From positions 1 through 64,000 of the forward strand of contig NZ_JALPRJ010000030.1 in assembly GCF_030464885.1 (NCBI RefSeq): a stretch of 64,000 nucleotides of DNA. The letters run 5' to 3'. The position numbers were made by a program, and so were the translations under genes. Source of the stretch: Caballeronia sp. SEWSISQ10-4 2 (GTDB lineage: Bacteria; Pseudomonadota; Gammaproteobacteria; Burkholderiales; Burkholderiaceae). The notes beneath the pieces were generated by a model. The model did no database searches. It was not told where the DNA came from and saw nothing but the letters and a program-made list of their open reading frames with translations. Positions 26,835 to 35,586 of this stretch are shown one piece after another; the first letter of the stretch is position 1, and each line of letters begins with the position of its first letter.

Positions 26835-27643
26835 GCAGCACTCCCGTCTTGATGCCAGAACGGCATGCCGACCACCGGCGTGCTCGCTTGTGCGCTATCG
26901 CGCTCGGCCATCGGACCGGCGAGATAGGCCATCCGTCCCGCTTCCACGCCCAGCGCGAACGCACGCGCCATCTGCGGCGGGAACGTCGCCTGTGACACGG
27001 CCGTGTTCAGCAGCACGCCGTCGAAACCCCATTCCATCACCTGGCACGCGTGCGACGGCACGCCAAGACCCGCATCGACGATAAGCGGTACATCCGGCAA
27101 CCGCTCACGCAATGTGCGCAATCCGTAGGGATTCGTCACACCTTTTCCCGTGCCAATAGGCGCGCCCCACGGCATCAACGCCTCGCAGCCGACATCGAGC
27201 AGGCGCCGGCCGATGACCAGATCCTCGGTGCAATACGGCAGCACCTTGAAACCCTCGCGGATCAGCTTTTCCGCAGCTTCCACGAGGCCGATCGGATCGG
27301 GTTGCAGCGTGTAGTCGTCGCCGATGAGTTCGAGCTTCAGCCACGGGGTGTCGAAGAGTTCGCGCGCCATGTGCGCCGTGGTCAGCACTTCGTCCACCGT
27401 TTGGCAACCGGCCGTGTTCGGCAGCAACGCGACGCCGTGACGCTTGAGGACATCGAAGAAACCGGCTTCACCCGTGTTCGACTGCCGCCGCAACGCGACG
27501 GTGACCATGCCGGGACGGGCGGCATCGATGGAATCCGACAGCGATTGCAGCGACGGATAGCGCGATGTCCCCAGCAGCACCCGGCTCGGGAACGACGTAC
27601 CGTAGAGCGTGAGGGTATCGGCGGTGGTGATCGTGGAAGTCAT
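26831..27643 (-). CDS. thiG: Thiazole synthase
   Basis: 270 residues. Condenses DXP, dehydroglycine and ThiS-thiocarboxylate into thiazole phosphate. Motifs: SRVLLGTSRYPSL, TVALRRQS, LLPNTAGC, VLPYCTEDLVIGRRLLDVG, MPWGAPIGTGKG and VIVDAGLG-like PLIVDAGLGVPSHA. The start at 27643 has AAAGGAA upstream; an in-frame start nine codons earlier is less likely. The active-site Lys of the family fits KLELIGDD. Confidence 0.95.
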   Translation of the reverse strand: MTSTITTADTLTLYGTSFPSRVLLGTSRYPSLQSLSDSIDAARPGMVTVALRRQSNTGEAGFFDVLKRHGVALLPNTAGCQTVDEVLTTAHMARELFDTPWLKLELIGDDYTLQPDPIGLVEAAEKLIREGFKVLPYCTEDLVIGRRLLDVGCEALMPWGAPIGTGKGVTNPYGLRTLRERLPDVPLIVDAGLGVPSHACQVMEWGFDGVLLNTAVSQATFPPQMARAFALGVEAGRMAYLAGPMAERDSAQASTPVVGMPFWHQDGSAA

Positions 27644-27676
27644 GATTCGATTCCTTTTAGTGGAGCTCATTGACGC

Positions 27677-27874
27677 TCAGCCGCCGGCGACCGGCGAGAC
27701 GATGTCGAGTTTGTCACCGGCGTTGAGCGCCTTCGATGCATGTTCGGCACGCGCGACAAATTGCCCGTTCAGCGCCACGGCAAACGGCGGTTTTGCGCCG
27801 AAGGCCGCTAGGGCGTCGATGACGGTGGCCGCGTCGGGCATGGAGAACGGCTGTTGATTGATGTGAATGTTCAT
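27677..27874 (-). CDS. thiS: ThiS sulfur carrier protein
   Basis: 65 residues, ubiquitin-like fold ending in the required Gly-Gly (SPVAGG), which is adenylated and thiocarboxylated to give sulfur to the thiazole. The start at 27874 (MNIHINQQPF) fits the family length. Between thiO and thiG with small gaps. Confidence 0.93.
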   Translation of the reverse strand: MNIHINQQPFSMPDAATVIDALAAFGAKPPFAVALNGQFVARAEHASKALNAGDKLDIVSPVAGG

Positions 27875-27882
27875 GATGAATC

Positions 27883-29046
27883 TCAAAGCACGGGCGCCGC
27901 GTGTTCGCAGCGCAGCAAAGCGGACCAACGCGCTTGGCGGCGCCAGTCGTCGAAGGAATCGGAGTCGGTGATCGCGCCGCCGAGCAGCGCTTCAGCGAGC
28001 GCACGGGCGGAATCGGCGACTTCGGGCGCGATCATATAACCGTGTCGATACAGCCCGTTCACCCGCAAGGTTCGTGCGCCGTCCCAGACAATCGCCGGCC
28101 GATGATCGGGCAACGTCGGGCGGCATTGCGAATTCAGTTCGAGAATGCGCGCCTCGCCAAAACCGGGATGCACCGCGAACGCCGCGCTCAGGAGTTCGAG
28201 CGCCGAGCGCACGGTCATCGGCGACATGTCTTCGCCTTCTACTTCCGTCGCGCCGATCACGTAGAGATCGTCCTGTTTCGGCGCGATGTAGAGCGGGTAT
28301 CGCGGATGCAGCAGCCGCACAGGCCGCGTCAGGCCAATACCTGGAGCATGCACACGCGCCACTTCGCCACGAATGCCCCTTAACGCGGGCCATGCCGGTT
28401 TACCGCCGAGACCGCGGCAATCGATGACGAAATGCGCGTCCGGCGGGGTATCGATTATCGTATTCCAGTGGATATCGACATTACGTTCGACCAGCCCCGC
28501 CGCCAGAGCCGTCAGCACCTGCCGGTTGTCGAGCTGGCCTTCGTTCGGTAGCAGCCAACCTTGCGGGAAGCGCGTGCCGAGCGACGGTTCCGCCGCCGCG
28601 ACCTGTGCGCCGGAAAGCTTGACGAAGCCGCTCTGGAAGAGCGCCGAAGGCGCGTTCGCACGCAAACGGCGCTCGAACAAGGGCGCTTCGGCGCGATCGC
28701 CGGCGTGCCAGACGACCAGCGTGCCATTGCGCTGGAAAAACACCGGTTCGGGCAACTCAGCGATCAAACCCGGCCAGCGTTCCAGCGACGCCGCCCCGAG
28801 TTCCGTAATCAGCAATTCCGCGCTGGCGGCTTCGGCGAGCGGCGCGAGCATTGCCGCCGCGACCCAGGCCGCCGATTGCGTGCCGGCGGCGTCGCCACGA
28901 TCGTACAGCGCCACGCGATGTCCGGCGCCTGCCAGCAGCCAAGCGACCAGCCGCCCGCACAATCCGCCGCCAACGACGGCGAAATCGTCTCGCGCGGACG
29001 CATGGGACCTGGTGGGATGGGCAGTGGAATGCACAACGGTGTTCAC
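27883..29046 (-). CDS. thiO: Glycine oxidase ThiO
   Basis: 387 residues. FAD-dependent amine oxidase making dehydroglycine for thiazole formation under aerobic conditions, replacing the radical enzyme ThiH. The FAD-binding start is FAVVGGGLCGRLVAWLLAGAGHRVALYD, and the C-terminal motif is RVNGLYRHGYMIAPEVA. It begins with GTG at 29046 with GAGGAG about 12 bases upstream. First gene after the TPP riboswitch. Confidence 0.93.
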   Translation of the reverse strand: MNTVVHSTAHPTRSHASARDDFAVVGGGLCGRLVAWLLAGAGHRVALYDRGDAAGTQSAAWVAAAMLAPLAEAASAELLITELGAASLERWPGLIAELPEPVFFQRNGTLVVWHAGDRAEAPLFERRLRANAPSALFQSGFVKLSGAQVAAAEPSLGTRFPQGWLLPNEGQLDNRQVLTALAAGLVERNVDIHWNTIIDTPPDAHFVIDCRGLGGKPAWPALRGIRGEVARVHAPGIGLTRPVRLLHPRYPLYIAPKQDDLYVIGATEVEGEDMSPMTVRSALELLSAAFAVHPGFGEARILELNSQCRPTLPDHRPAIVWDGARTLRVNGLYRHGYMIAPEVADSARALAEALLGGAITDSDSFDDWRRQARWSALLRCEHAAPVL

Positions 29047-29271
29047 GATGACGACGTCTCCTCAGCAAGCGCTGCAGAACGCACGGAGCACAAAGCACGG
29101 AAGTCGAGATCGGGAGGGACGCCCGTTTCGAGCCCTGATTGCACGCGCTGCGCACAAAAACATATTTCAGGGACGAAACCACGGCGAGAGAGCGGCTCGG
29201 GAGCGCATTGCATACGCTTCCTGGGCCTGCAAAGTACTGGAAGAAACTGGAAACGCGGCGGTCTCCGGAAA

Positions 29272-29377
29272 CTTCCCTCGCCGGTATTACCCGGATCGGG
29301 TGCAAAGGGACTCTCTCAGCCTCGCCGCGCGTTCTCCGTTCTGGTCAGTCGGGAGACGCGTGCCGAAGCACCCCTGT
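29272..29377 (-). promoter_or_regulatory. TPP riboswitch (THI element)
   Basis: On the minus strand the aptamer reads from CAGGGGTGC (about 29377) through GGCTGAGAGAGTCCC and CACCCGATCCGGGTAATACC to GGCGAGGGAAGT (about 29272). The CTGAGA core, the GACCC-like and GATC...GGGTAATACC elements and the final AGGGAA are the conserved parts of thiamine pyrophosphate riboswitches. It lies ~225 bases upstream of thiO, so excess TPP should shut off thiO-thiS-thiG-thiE. I do not see a clear terminator in the leader, so control of translation or Rho action is possible. Confidence 0.95.
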
Positions 29378-29399
29378 TTCGTCATCGATCATTAAAACA

Positions 29400-29736
29400 T
29401 AAAAGCGAAACGGCCCGCAAACGGGGAAAGGCCGAGGGGCAGCCCTGGACACAATCGGACAGCCTTCCCTTTCGTTCGTGCAGCGCGCACTCTGGCACAA
29501 TGCCGCGAACGCCGGGGTCGTCTGCGGCGCATGTAGGGTCGGGCAAGCGTCCGGCTGTTGCGTTGCATCAGCACGGCGAGGATTAAGGAACAATTAAGTC
29601 ACGCCCGAAACAATGCTCCGGCGCGCAGTCTTTAATGGTCTCTTACGATCACGATCGTTAAGGCGGAGCTGAACCATCCGCATCGATACCGCCAAGTTAC
29701 AACCTGCCGCCGAGCCGGCACGTCTTCAGGAAGCTC
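29400..29736. other. Divergent intergenic region
   Basis: This ~340-base gap must hold the promoters for the riboswitch leader (minus) and for the ABC gene (plus). I see no RNA gene and no convincing protein. No -35/-10 pair is good enough to call. An AGGAAG ribosome binding site precedes the ABC gene start. Confidence 0.4.
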
Positions 29737-31488
29737 ATGACCACCACACCTCCCGGCAACACAGAACAAAACGCCGACAAAGTGTCGGCGTGGAGTCTTA
29801 TCAGGCCTTACTGGGTATCGGAAGAACGCGGCATTGCGTGGCTTTTGCTGATCGCGATCATCGCGATCAACATGACCGTCGTGTACATCAACGTCCGCCT
29901 GAACAAATGGAACGCGGACTTCTACAACGCGCTGCAGACCAAGAACGTCACCGACTTCCCGCATCTGCTGATGATCTTCACCGGCCTTGCGTTCGCGTAC
30001 ATCCTGCTCGCCGTGTACGGCCGGTATCTGCGCCAGATGCTCGGCTTCCGGTGGCGCCAATGGCTCACGCACCGCTACCTGGAACAATGGCTTGGCGATA
30101 AAGCCTTCTACCGCATAGAACGCGATCGTCTCGCCGATAACCCCGACCAGCGGATCGCCGACGACCTGCAGTCGTTCGCCTCGACCACGCTGGCGTTGTC
30201 GCTGGATTTGTTGTCCACGCTCGTCACGCTCGTCACCTTCATCACGATCCTGTGGACGTTGGCGGGCGCGCTGAGCTTCTCGTTGTTCGGTACGCCGCTC
30301 AACATTCCAGGCTACATGGTCTGGGCCGCCGCGCTGTACGCGGTGCTCGGCTCGCTTGTGATTCAGCGCTTCGGCCATCCGCTGGTATCGATTAATTATC
30401 AGGCGCAGAAAGTGGAAGCGAACTTCCGTTTCGGCCTGATCCGCATTCGCGAGAACGCCGAGCAAATCGCGTTCTACGACGGGGTATCGACGGAAACCCA
30501 TAACGCGAAGACCATCTTCCAGACGATCCGCCAGAACTACTGGCAGATCATGAAATACACGAAACGCCTGACTTTCGTGCTGTCCTTCTACGGTCAGATC
30601 GCGCTGATTTTCCCGATCATGGTCGCGGCGCCCCGCTACTTCGCGGGCGCGTTCTCGTTCGGCGTGCTGATGCAGATCAGTTCGGCATTCGGCACCGTCA
30701 GCGACTCGTTTTCATGGTTCATCAATAGTTATTCGACCTTGGTCGAATGGCGCGCCACCGTGAACCGGCTGCGCGAATTCAAGCGCGTGATGCGCTCCAC
30801 GCACATCAGGGAAGCCGCTTCGCCGGCGACCGTCCACGGCGGCATCAACCTGCATTACACGAGCACCGACGCATTGATCACGACCGGGCTGAAGCTCGCG
30901 TTGCCGAACGGCACGCCGCTCGCGACGGTAGCGGATGTCGCGGTGAAGCCGGGTTCGCGCTGGCTTGTGCAAGGCCCGTCCGGTTCGGGGAAAAGCACGT
31001 TGATGCGTGCTCTGGCCGGCTTGTGGCCGTTCGGCGACGGCACGATCGACGCTCCCGTCGATGCAAAATTGATGTTCATTCCGCAGCAGAGCTACTTGCC
31101 GATCGGCACGCTGAAGGCAGCGTTGAGTTATCCGTCGGCAGGGGAAGCGTTCTCCGATGCAGACTGCCGCGAAGCCTTGCGCGCCTGCAATCTGAACGCG
31201 TACGGCACGCGTCTGGAGGAATCCGGACACTGGGCGAAGATGATGTCGCCGGGCGAACAGCAACGGCTGGCGGCTGCCCGCGTGTTGCTGCACAAGCCCG
31301 ACTTCATGTTCCTCGATGAAGCCACCAGCGCGCTCGATGCCGAGAACGAGATGCTGATCTATACGGCGTTCATCGATGCCTTGCCGAACGCCGCGATTGT
31401 CAGCGTGGCGCATCGCGAGTCGGTGTCGGGGTTCCATGAGCACCGGATCGAGATCGAGCGCGCGGGGGCTGAGACTCTGGTGGTTTGA
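29737..31488 (+). CDS. SbmA/YddA-like ABC transporter, fused permease-ATPase
   Basis: 583 residues. The N-terminal ~350 residues carry about six membrane segments of the SbmA/BacA type (IAWLLLIAIIAINMTVVYINVRLNKWNADFYNAL), followed by an ATPase domain: Walker A QGPSGSGKSTLMRALAGLWPFG, signature SPGEQQRLAAARVLL, Walker B FMFLDEATSALD. The family includes E. coli YddA and mycobacterial Rv1819c, a vitamin B12 and peptide importer, but the substrate here cannot be told from sequence. Divergent from the thiamine operon. Confidence 0.88.
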   Translation: MTTTPPGNTEQNADKVSAWSLIRPYWVSEERGIAWLLLIAIIAINMTVVYINVRLNKWNADFYNALQTKNVTDFPHLLMIFTGLAFAYILLAVYGRYLRQMLGFRWRQWLTHRYLEQWLGDKAFYRIERDRLADNPDQRIADDLQSFASTTLALSLDLLSTLVTLVTFITILWTLAGALSFSLFGTPLNIPGYMVWAAALYAVLGSLVIQRFGHPLVSINYQAQKVEANFRFGLIRIRENAEQIAFYDGVSTETHNAKTIFQTIRQNYWQIMKYTKRLTFVLSFYGQIALIFPIMVAAPRYFAGAFSFGVLMQISSAFGTVSDSFSWFINSYSTLVEWRATVNRLREFKRVMRSTHIREAASPATVHGGINLHYTSTDALITTGLKLALPNGTPLATVADVAVKPGSRWLVQGPSGSGKSTLMRALAGLWPFGDGTIDAPVDAKLMFIPQQSYLPIGTLKAALSYPSAGEAFSDADCREALRACNLNAYGTRLEESGHWAKMMSPGEQQRLAAARVLLHKPDFMFLDEATSALDAENEMLIYTAFIDALPNAAIVSVAHRESVSGFHEHRIEIERAGAETLVV

Positions 31489-31579
31489 AGTCAGCGTGCT
31501 TGTTTGAGGTCTGCTGAACGCTGACGTGGCCGGCGTTTGCATTGCGCGCGCACTGGCTTTTTCGATTGAGCGCATCCGG

Positions 31580-31605
31580 AAAGCAGGTTCTTTTTGGCCT
31601 GCTTT
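31580..31605 (+). terminator. Terminator-like hairpin after the ABC gene
   Basis: AAAGCAGG (31580-31587) pairs with CCTGCTTT (31598-31605), followed by one more T. The short T-run makes it weak. It lies between the ABC gene and the MFS gene. Confidence 0.5.
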
Positions 31606-31673
31606 TCGCGTTTAATGACGCACCGTAGAATGTTCCCGCGCCTGCGCCTTGCAGGCTTTGAACGGGAGACGGG

Positions 31674-32927
31674 ATGCGTGCGTTCGAGTGGTTCACCGAG
31701 TTGACGACGCGCGAGCGTCGTACGCTTTACGCAGGTTTCGGCGGTTACGCCGTCGATGCCTTCGACTTCATGATCTACTCGTTCCTCATTCCCACGCTGA
31801 TCGCGGTGTGGGGCATGACGAAGAGCGAAGCCGGAATGATTGCGACGAGTTCGTTGATTTCATCGGCGATTGGCGGCTGGCTCGCGGGCATTCTCTCCGA
31901 TCGATACGGCCGCGTGCGCGTGTTGCAGTGGACCATCGGCACGTTCGCGTTCTTCACCTTTCTTTCCGGTTTCACGCATTCATTCGGGCAGTTGCTCGCC
32001 ACGCGCACGCTGCAAGGCGTGGGCTTCGGCGGCGAATGGTCCGTGGTGACCGTGATGATGGCTGAGACCATTCGTTCACCGCAGCATCGGGCGAAAGCCG
32101 TGGGTACCGTGCAGAGCAGTTGGTCGTTCGGCTGGGGCGCGGCGGCGATTCTCTATTGGGCGTTCTTCGCACTGCTGCCGGAAGATACCGCGTGGCGCGC
32201 GTGCTTCTGGATCGGTATTTTGCCGGCGCTATGGATCCTCTACATTCGACGCAACGTCTCCGATCCCGACATCTACATAGCGACGCGCCGCGCTCGCGAT
32301 GCCGGCACTGAAACCGCCACTTTCTCCGATATCTTCAAAGGTTCGCACCTCAAGACGACGGTACTGGGCAGCGTGCTATGCACCGGCATGCTCGGCGGCT
32401 ATTACGCGATCACCACGTGGCTGCCGACCTATCTCAAGACCGAGCGGCATCTGTCAGTGTTCAATACGAGCGGTTATCTCGTGGTGCTGATCGTCGGCTC
32501 GTTTCTTGGTTATGTGTTCGGAGCCATTCTCTGTGACAAGATCGGGCGGCGTGCGTCGTTCGTGCTGTTTGCCATCGGCTCGTTTCTGCTCGGCATGATC
32601 TACACGATGATCCCCATCACCGACCACGCAATGCTGCTGCTCGGCTTTCCGCTTGGCATTGTCGTGCAGGGAATTTTTGCGGGGGTTGGCGCTTATTTAT
32701 CGGAGTTGTATCCGAACGCGATTCGCGGCTCGGGACAGGGGTTTTGCTACAACCTCGGGCGTGGACTTGGGTCGTTCTTTCCGATTCTCGTCGGCGTGTT
32801 CTCGCAAGGCATGTCGCTTGTTAAAGCAATAGGCATGGTGGCCGGGACCGGGTATTTGCTGGTTATCGTCGCCGCGTTGTTGTTGCCGGAAACGCGTGGA
32901 AAGGCGCTAGATGCGGTGGTTGGGTAA
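31674..32927 (+). CDS. MFS metabolite:proton symporter (SHS/AAHS-like)
   Basis: 417 residues, 12 predicted membrane segments. The opening GGYAVDAFDFMIYSFLIPTL and the loop GWLAGILSDRYGRVRVL, with RTLQGVGFGGEWSVVTVMMAE, fit the group of sialate/lactate and aromatic acid proton symporters. An organic acid is the likely substrate, but which one is not shown. No catabolic neighbours help. It is convergent with the carbonic anhydrase gene. Confidence 0.85.
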   Translation: MRAFEWFTELTTRERRTLYAGFGGYAVDAFDFMIYSFLIPTLIAVWGMTKSEAGMIATSSLISSAIGGWLAGILSDRYGRVRVLQWTIGTFAFFTFLSGFTHSFGQLLATRTLQGVGFGGEWSVVTVMMAETIRSPQHRAKAVGTVQSSWSFGWGAAAILYWAFFALLPEDTAWRACFWIGILPALWILYIRRNVSDPDIYIATRRARDAGTETATFSDIFKGSHLKTTVLGSVLCTGMLGGYYAITTWLPTYLKTERHLSVFNTSGYLVVLIVGSFLGYVFGAILCDKIGRRASFVLFAIGSFLLGMIYTMIPITDHAMLLLGFPLGIVVQGIFAGVGAYLSELYPNAIRGSGQGFCYNLGRGLGSFFPILVGVFSQGMSLVKAIGMVAGTGYLLVIVAALLLPETRGKALDAVVG

Positions 32928-32970
32928 GGGCATTTTCGTTGCGCGATCACGCTGTTTTTTTGCGTTGGAA

Positions 32971-33000
32971 AGGTCGTTTCAACTTGCATTGCAACGACCT
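32971..33000. terminator. Hairpin between convergent genes
   Basis: AGGTCGTT (32971-32978) pairs with AACGACCT (32993-33000). T-runs on either side are poor, so this is only a possible terminator for the MFS gene or the carbonic anhydrase gene. Confidence 0.4.
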
Positions 33001-33052
33001 CGTTCTTCGTCCTGAAAGCGTAACCGTACTGCCTCGCAAGAGCGCAATCTAG

Positions 33053-33820
33053 TCAGTTCACCTCCCAGATGTCGCGTCCGTTCAGCGCTTGCACCGGGCG
33101 TTGATTGCCGTGATAAAAGCGCTGCATTGCGTCGGGTTGCTGCTGCGTGATGATCACGGGTTCCTTGAACTCGATCCAAGTCACGCCTTCCGAACAAGGC
33201 GGCGTGGTGAGCGAGTCGCTGTAAGTGTAATAGCCAGTGTCCTTGGGCAGCAGGTCGAGCGGGTTGACCATGACGGCCTTCACCTTGAATTCGGCGCCCT
33301 TCTCATGGGGGATACGATCCAGCATGGTCTGGATGACGGAGTTGGGTTGATCGCCGATCTTGAACTGGACGGCAAGCACGAGGAGTTTGTCGTCGTCGGA
33401 ATGGTGGACGAGGTGAGCGTCCATCACGCTTTCTTTGCCGGCGAAACGTTCTTCACCAGGTGCGTGAAAATGGAACTGAACGAGTTGATAGACACGGCCG
33501 CCAAGGGTGATGCTGTCGGTGCCGGGTGCTGCATTGAACTGGATGGAGTGCCCGGTGTTGGCGATATCGATTGGAAGGGGCTGGTAGGTGATTTTCAGGC
33601 GGGGCATATCGGCAGGGGCTTTCTTTGCGCCCTCGATATTGATCGGCGATTCGGCGCGACCATCTTCGCAAGCGTGAAAGTCTTTGCTGATTTCGGCCCA
33701 GTGTTCGGGTCCGTGTTCGCCGTTGTAGGTCCAGTCGTGGTTCGACTCGGCAGATGCGGTGAGTGCAACGAAGGCCGTTAATAGGAACGCGCCGCTGGAC
33801 AACCGTTTGATCTTGTTCAT
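33053..33820 (-). CDS. Alpha-type carbonic anhydrase, periplasmic
   Basis: 255 residues. Interconverts carbon dioxide and bicarbonate. A signal peptide (MNKIKRLSSGAFLLTAFVAL, ending TASA) directs it to the periplasm. Zinc ligands are the two His of QFHFHAPGEE and the one in DAHLVHH; SPINIEG and the C-terminal TPPCSEGVTW and PVQALNGRDIW are family landmarks. The ATG at 33820 has AGGGG upstream; a GTG two codons earlier is an alternative. Confidence 0.94.
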   Translation of the reverse strand: MNKIKRLSSGAFLLTAFVALTASAESNHDWTYNGEHGPEHWAEISKDFHACEDGRAESPINIEGAKKAPADMPRLKITYQPLPIDIANTGHSIQFNAAPGTDSITLGGRVYQLVQFHFHAPGEERFAGKESVMDAHLVHHSDDDKLLVLAVQFKIGDQPNSVIQTMLDRIPHEKGAEFKVKAVMVNPLDLLPKDTGYYTYSDSLTTPPCSEGVTWIEFKEPVIITQQQPDAMQRFYHGNQRPVQALNGRDIWEVN

Positions 33821-33976
33821 TGTCACGCCCCTGAAATTGTGAGGGCATGAGCATGCGCTGACGGCTAACGCGAGGCTATCGGAGAAGTCGCAATAACGGG
33901 TGGCGAAAAGAGAACCGGCGGGATGGACGAATTAGCTCGGGATCGCAGGGATTAGGACGCTCCCCCTTCATAGACG

Positions 33977-34004
33977 TAAAAACCGGGCCAAAAATCAGCC
34001 CGGT
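33977..34004 (-). terminator. Terminator of the gltBD operon
   Basis: On the minus strand ACCGGGC (33998-34004) pairs with GCCCGGT (33982-33988), followed by a T-run over 33977-33981. It lies 30 bases after the gltD stop. Confidence 0.85.
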
Positions 34005-34033
34005 CCAAACCACGTCCTGCAAGAAGCAAACGC

Positions 34034-35500
34034 TTACCGCGGCAATTCACTAGACCCCATCAAAAACGCATCGACGGAACGGGCGCACTGCCGTCCTTCG
34101 CGAATTGCCCAAACAACCAGCGACTGGCCGCGCCGCATATCGCCGGCGGTGAAGACTTTGTCGACGGACGTGAAGTAAGCCCGATCGCCTTCAGTCGCGG
34201 CACGCACATTGCCACGCGCGTCCTTATCCACCCCAAAAGCCTCGAGCACCGGCGATGCGGGTTGCGTAAAGCCCATCGCCAGCAGCACCAGATCGGCTTT
34301 CATTTCGAACTCCGATCCCACCACTTCCTGCATCTTCCCGTCCTTCCATTCCACGCGTACGGCGATCAGCTTCTCGACCTTGCCGTTCTTGCCTTCAAAG
34401 CGCTTGGTAGCAACCGACCAATCGCGCTCACAGCCTTCCTCATGCGACGACGACGTACGCAACTTGATCGGCCAATACGGCCAGACCAGCGGCTTGTTTT
34501 CCGTCTCTGGCGGCTGCGAAAGCAACTCAAACTGCGTCACGCTTTTAGCGCCATGCCGATTCGATGTCCCGACACAATCCGAACCCGTATCGCCGCCACC
34601 GATCACTACAACATGCTTGCCCTTGGCAATCAACTGATCGACGACCGTATCGCCCGCATTGACCTTGTTCTGCAGTGGCAGGAATTCCATCGCGTAGTGA
34701 ATGCCTTGCATTTCACGTCCAGGCACCGGCAAATCACGCGGTGTTTCCGAGCCGCCGGCAATCACGACAGCGTCGAACTGCTCGCGCAACTCATCGGGCG
34801 AAATGGTTTCGCGCGATGAATTCGCGATATGCCCCGGCAACGGGTCCTGACCAATAAACACGTTGGTCCGGAACGCTACGCCTTCGGCTTCCATCTGCCG
34901 CATGCGCCGGTCGATCAGCCACTTTTCGAGCTTGAAATCGGGGATGCCATAACGCAGCAATCCGCCGATGCGATCGTTCTTCTCAAACACCGTCACGTCA
35001 TGCCCTGCGCGCGCCAACTGCTGCGCAGCGGCCAGTCCCGCAGGACCCGATCCGACCACGGCAACCTTCTTGCCGGTCTTGTGCTTCGACGGCATTGGCG
35101 CGACCCAGCCTTCGGCCCAGGCTTTATCGATGATTGCGTGTTCGATCGACTTGATGCCGACCGGATCATCGTTAATGCCAAGCGTGCACGCGGTCTCACA
35201 CGGAGCAGGACAAATACGCCCCGTGAACTCCGGAAAGTTATTCGTGGAATGCAGCACTTCAATGGCCGTCTTCCAGTTTTGCTGGAACACCAGGTCGTTG
35301 AAGTCCGGAATGATGTTGTTCACCGGACAGCCGTTATTGCAGAACGGGATGCCGCAATCCATGCAGCGTGCGCCCTGGATCTTAGCGTTCTCGTCCGACA
35401 GTGCGTGAACGAATTCCTTGTAATGCTTGACGCGAGCGAGCGGCGCTTCGTAGGTCTCATGCTGGCGCTCGAACTCGAGAAAACCGGTTGCCTTGCCCAT
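34034..35500 (-). CDS. gltD: Glutamate synthase, small subunit
   Basis: 488 residues. Passes electrons from NADPH through FAD and Fe-S clusters to the large subunit. The N-terminal ferredoxin-like Cys motifs are CMDCGIPFCNNGCP and CPAPCETACTLG. FAD binding is AVVGSGPAGLAAAQQLARAGHDVTVFE; the NAD(P) site is VVVIGGGDTGSDCVGT; and FTAGDMRRGQSLVVWAI is near the C-terminus. 86 bases downstream of gltB. Confidence 0.96.
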   Translation of the reverse strand: MGKATGFLEFERQHETYEAPLARVKHYKEFVHALSDENAKIQGARCMDCGIPFCNNGCPVNNIIPDFNDLVFQQNWKTAIEVLHSTNNFPEFTGRICPAPCETACTLGINDDPVGIKSIEHAIIDKAWAEGWVAPMPSKHKTGKKVAVVGSGPAGLAAAQQLARAGHDVTVFEKNDRIGGLLRYGIPDFKLEKWLIDRRMRQMEAEGVAFRTNVFIGQDPLPGHIANSSRETISPDELREQFDAVVIAGGSETPRDLPVPGREMQGIHYAMEFLPLQNKVNAGDTVVDQLIAKGKHVVVIGGGDTGSDCVGTSNRHGAKSVTQFELLSQPPETENKPLVWPYWPIKLRTSSSHEEGCERDWSVATKRFEGKNGKVEKLIAVRVEWKDGKMQEVVGSEFEMKADLVLLAMGFTQPASPVLEAFGVDKDARGNVRAATEGDRAYFTSVDKVFTAGDMRRGQSLVVWAIREGRQCARSVDAFLMGSSELPR

Positions 35501-35586
35501 GTGGTTCTCTTTCTCTGTATTGGGGGTTAATCCACCCTTCGACGTCCAACGCCGAAGGGCCGTACTAGATCAGAAACAGCCAAAGC

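Noticed and set aside
29500..29520. TGGCAC motif considered as a sigma54 promoter
   Set aside because: The matching TTGC element at the required spacing is missing.
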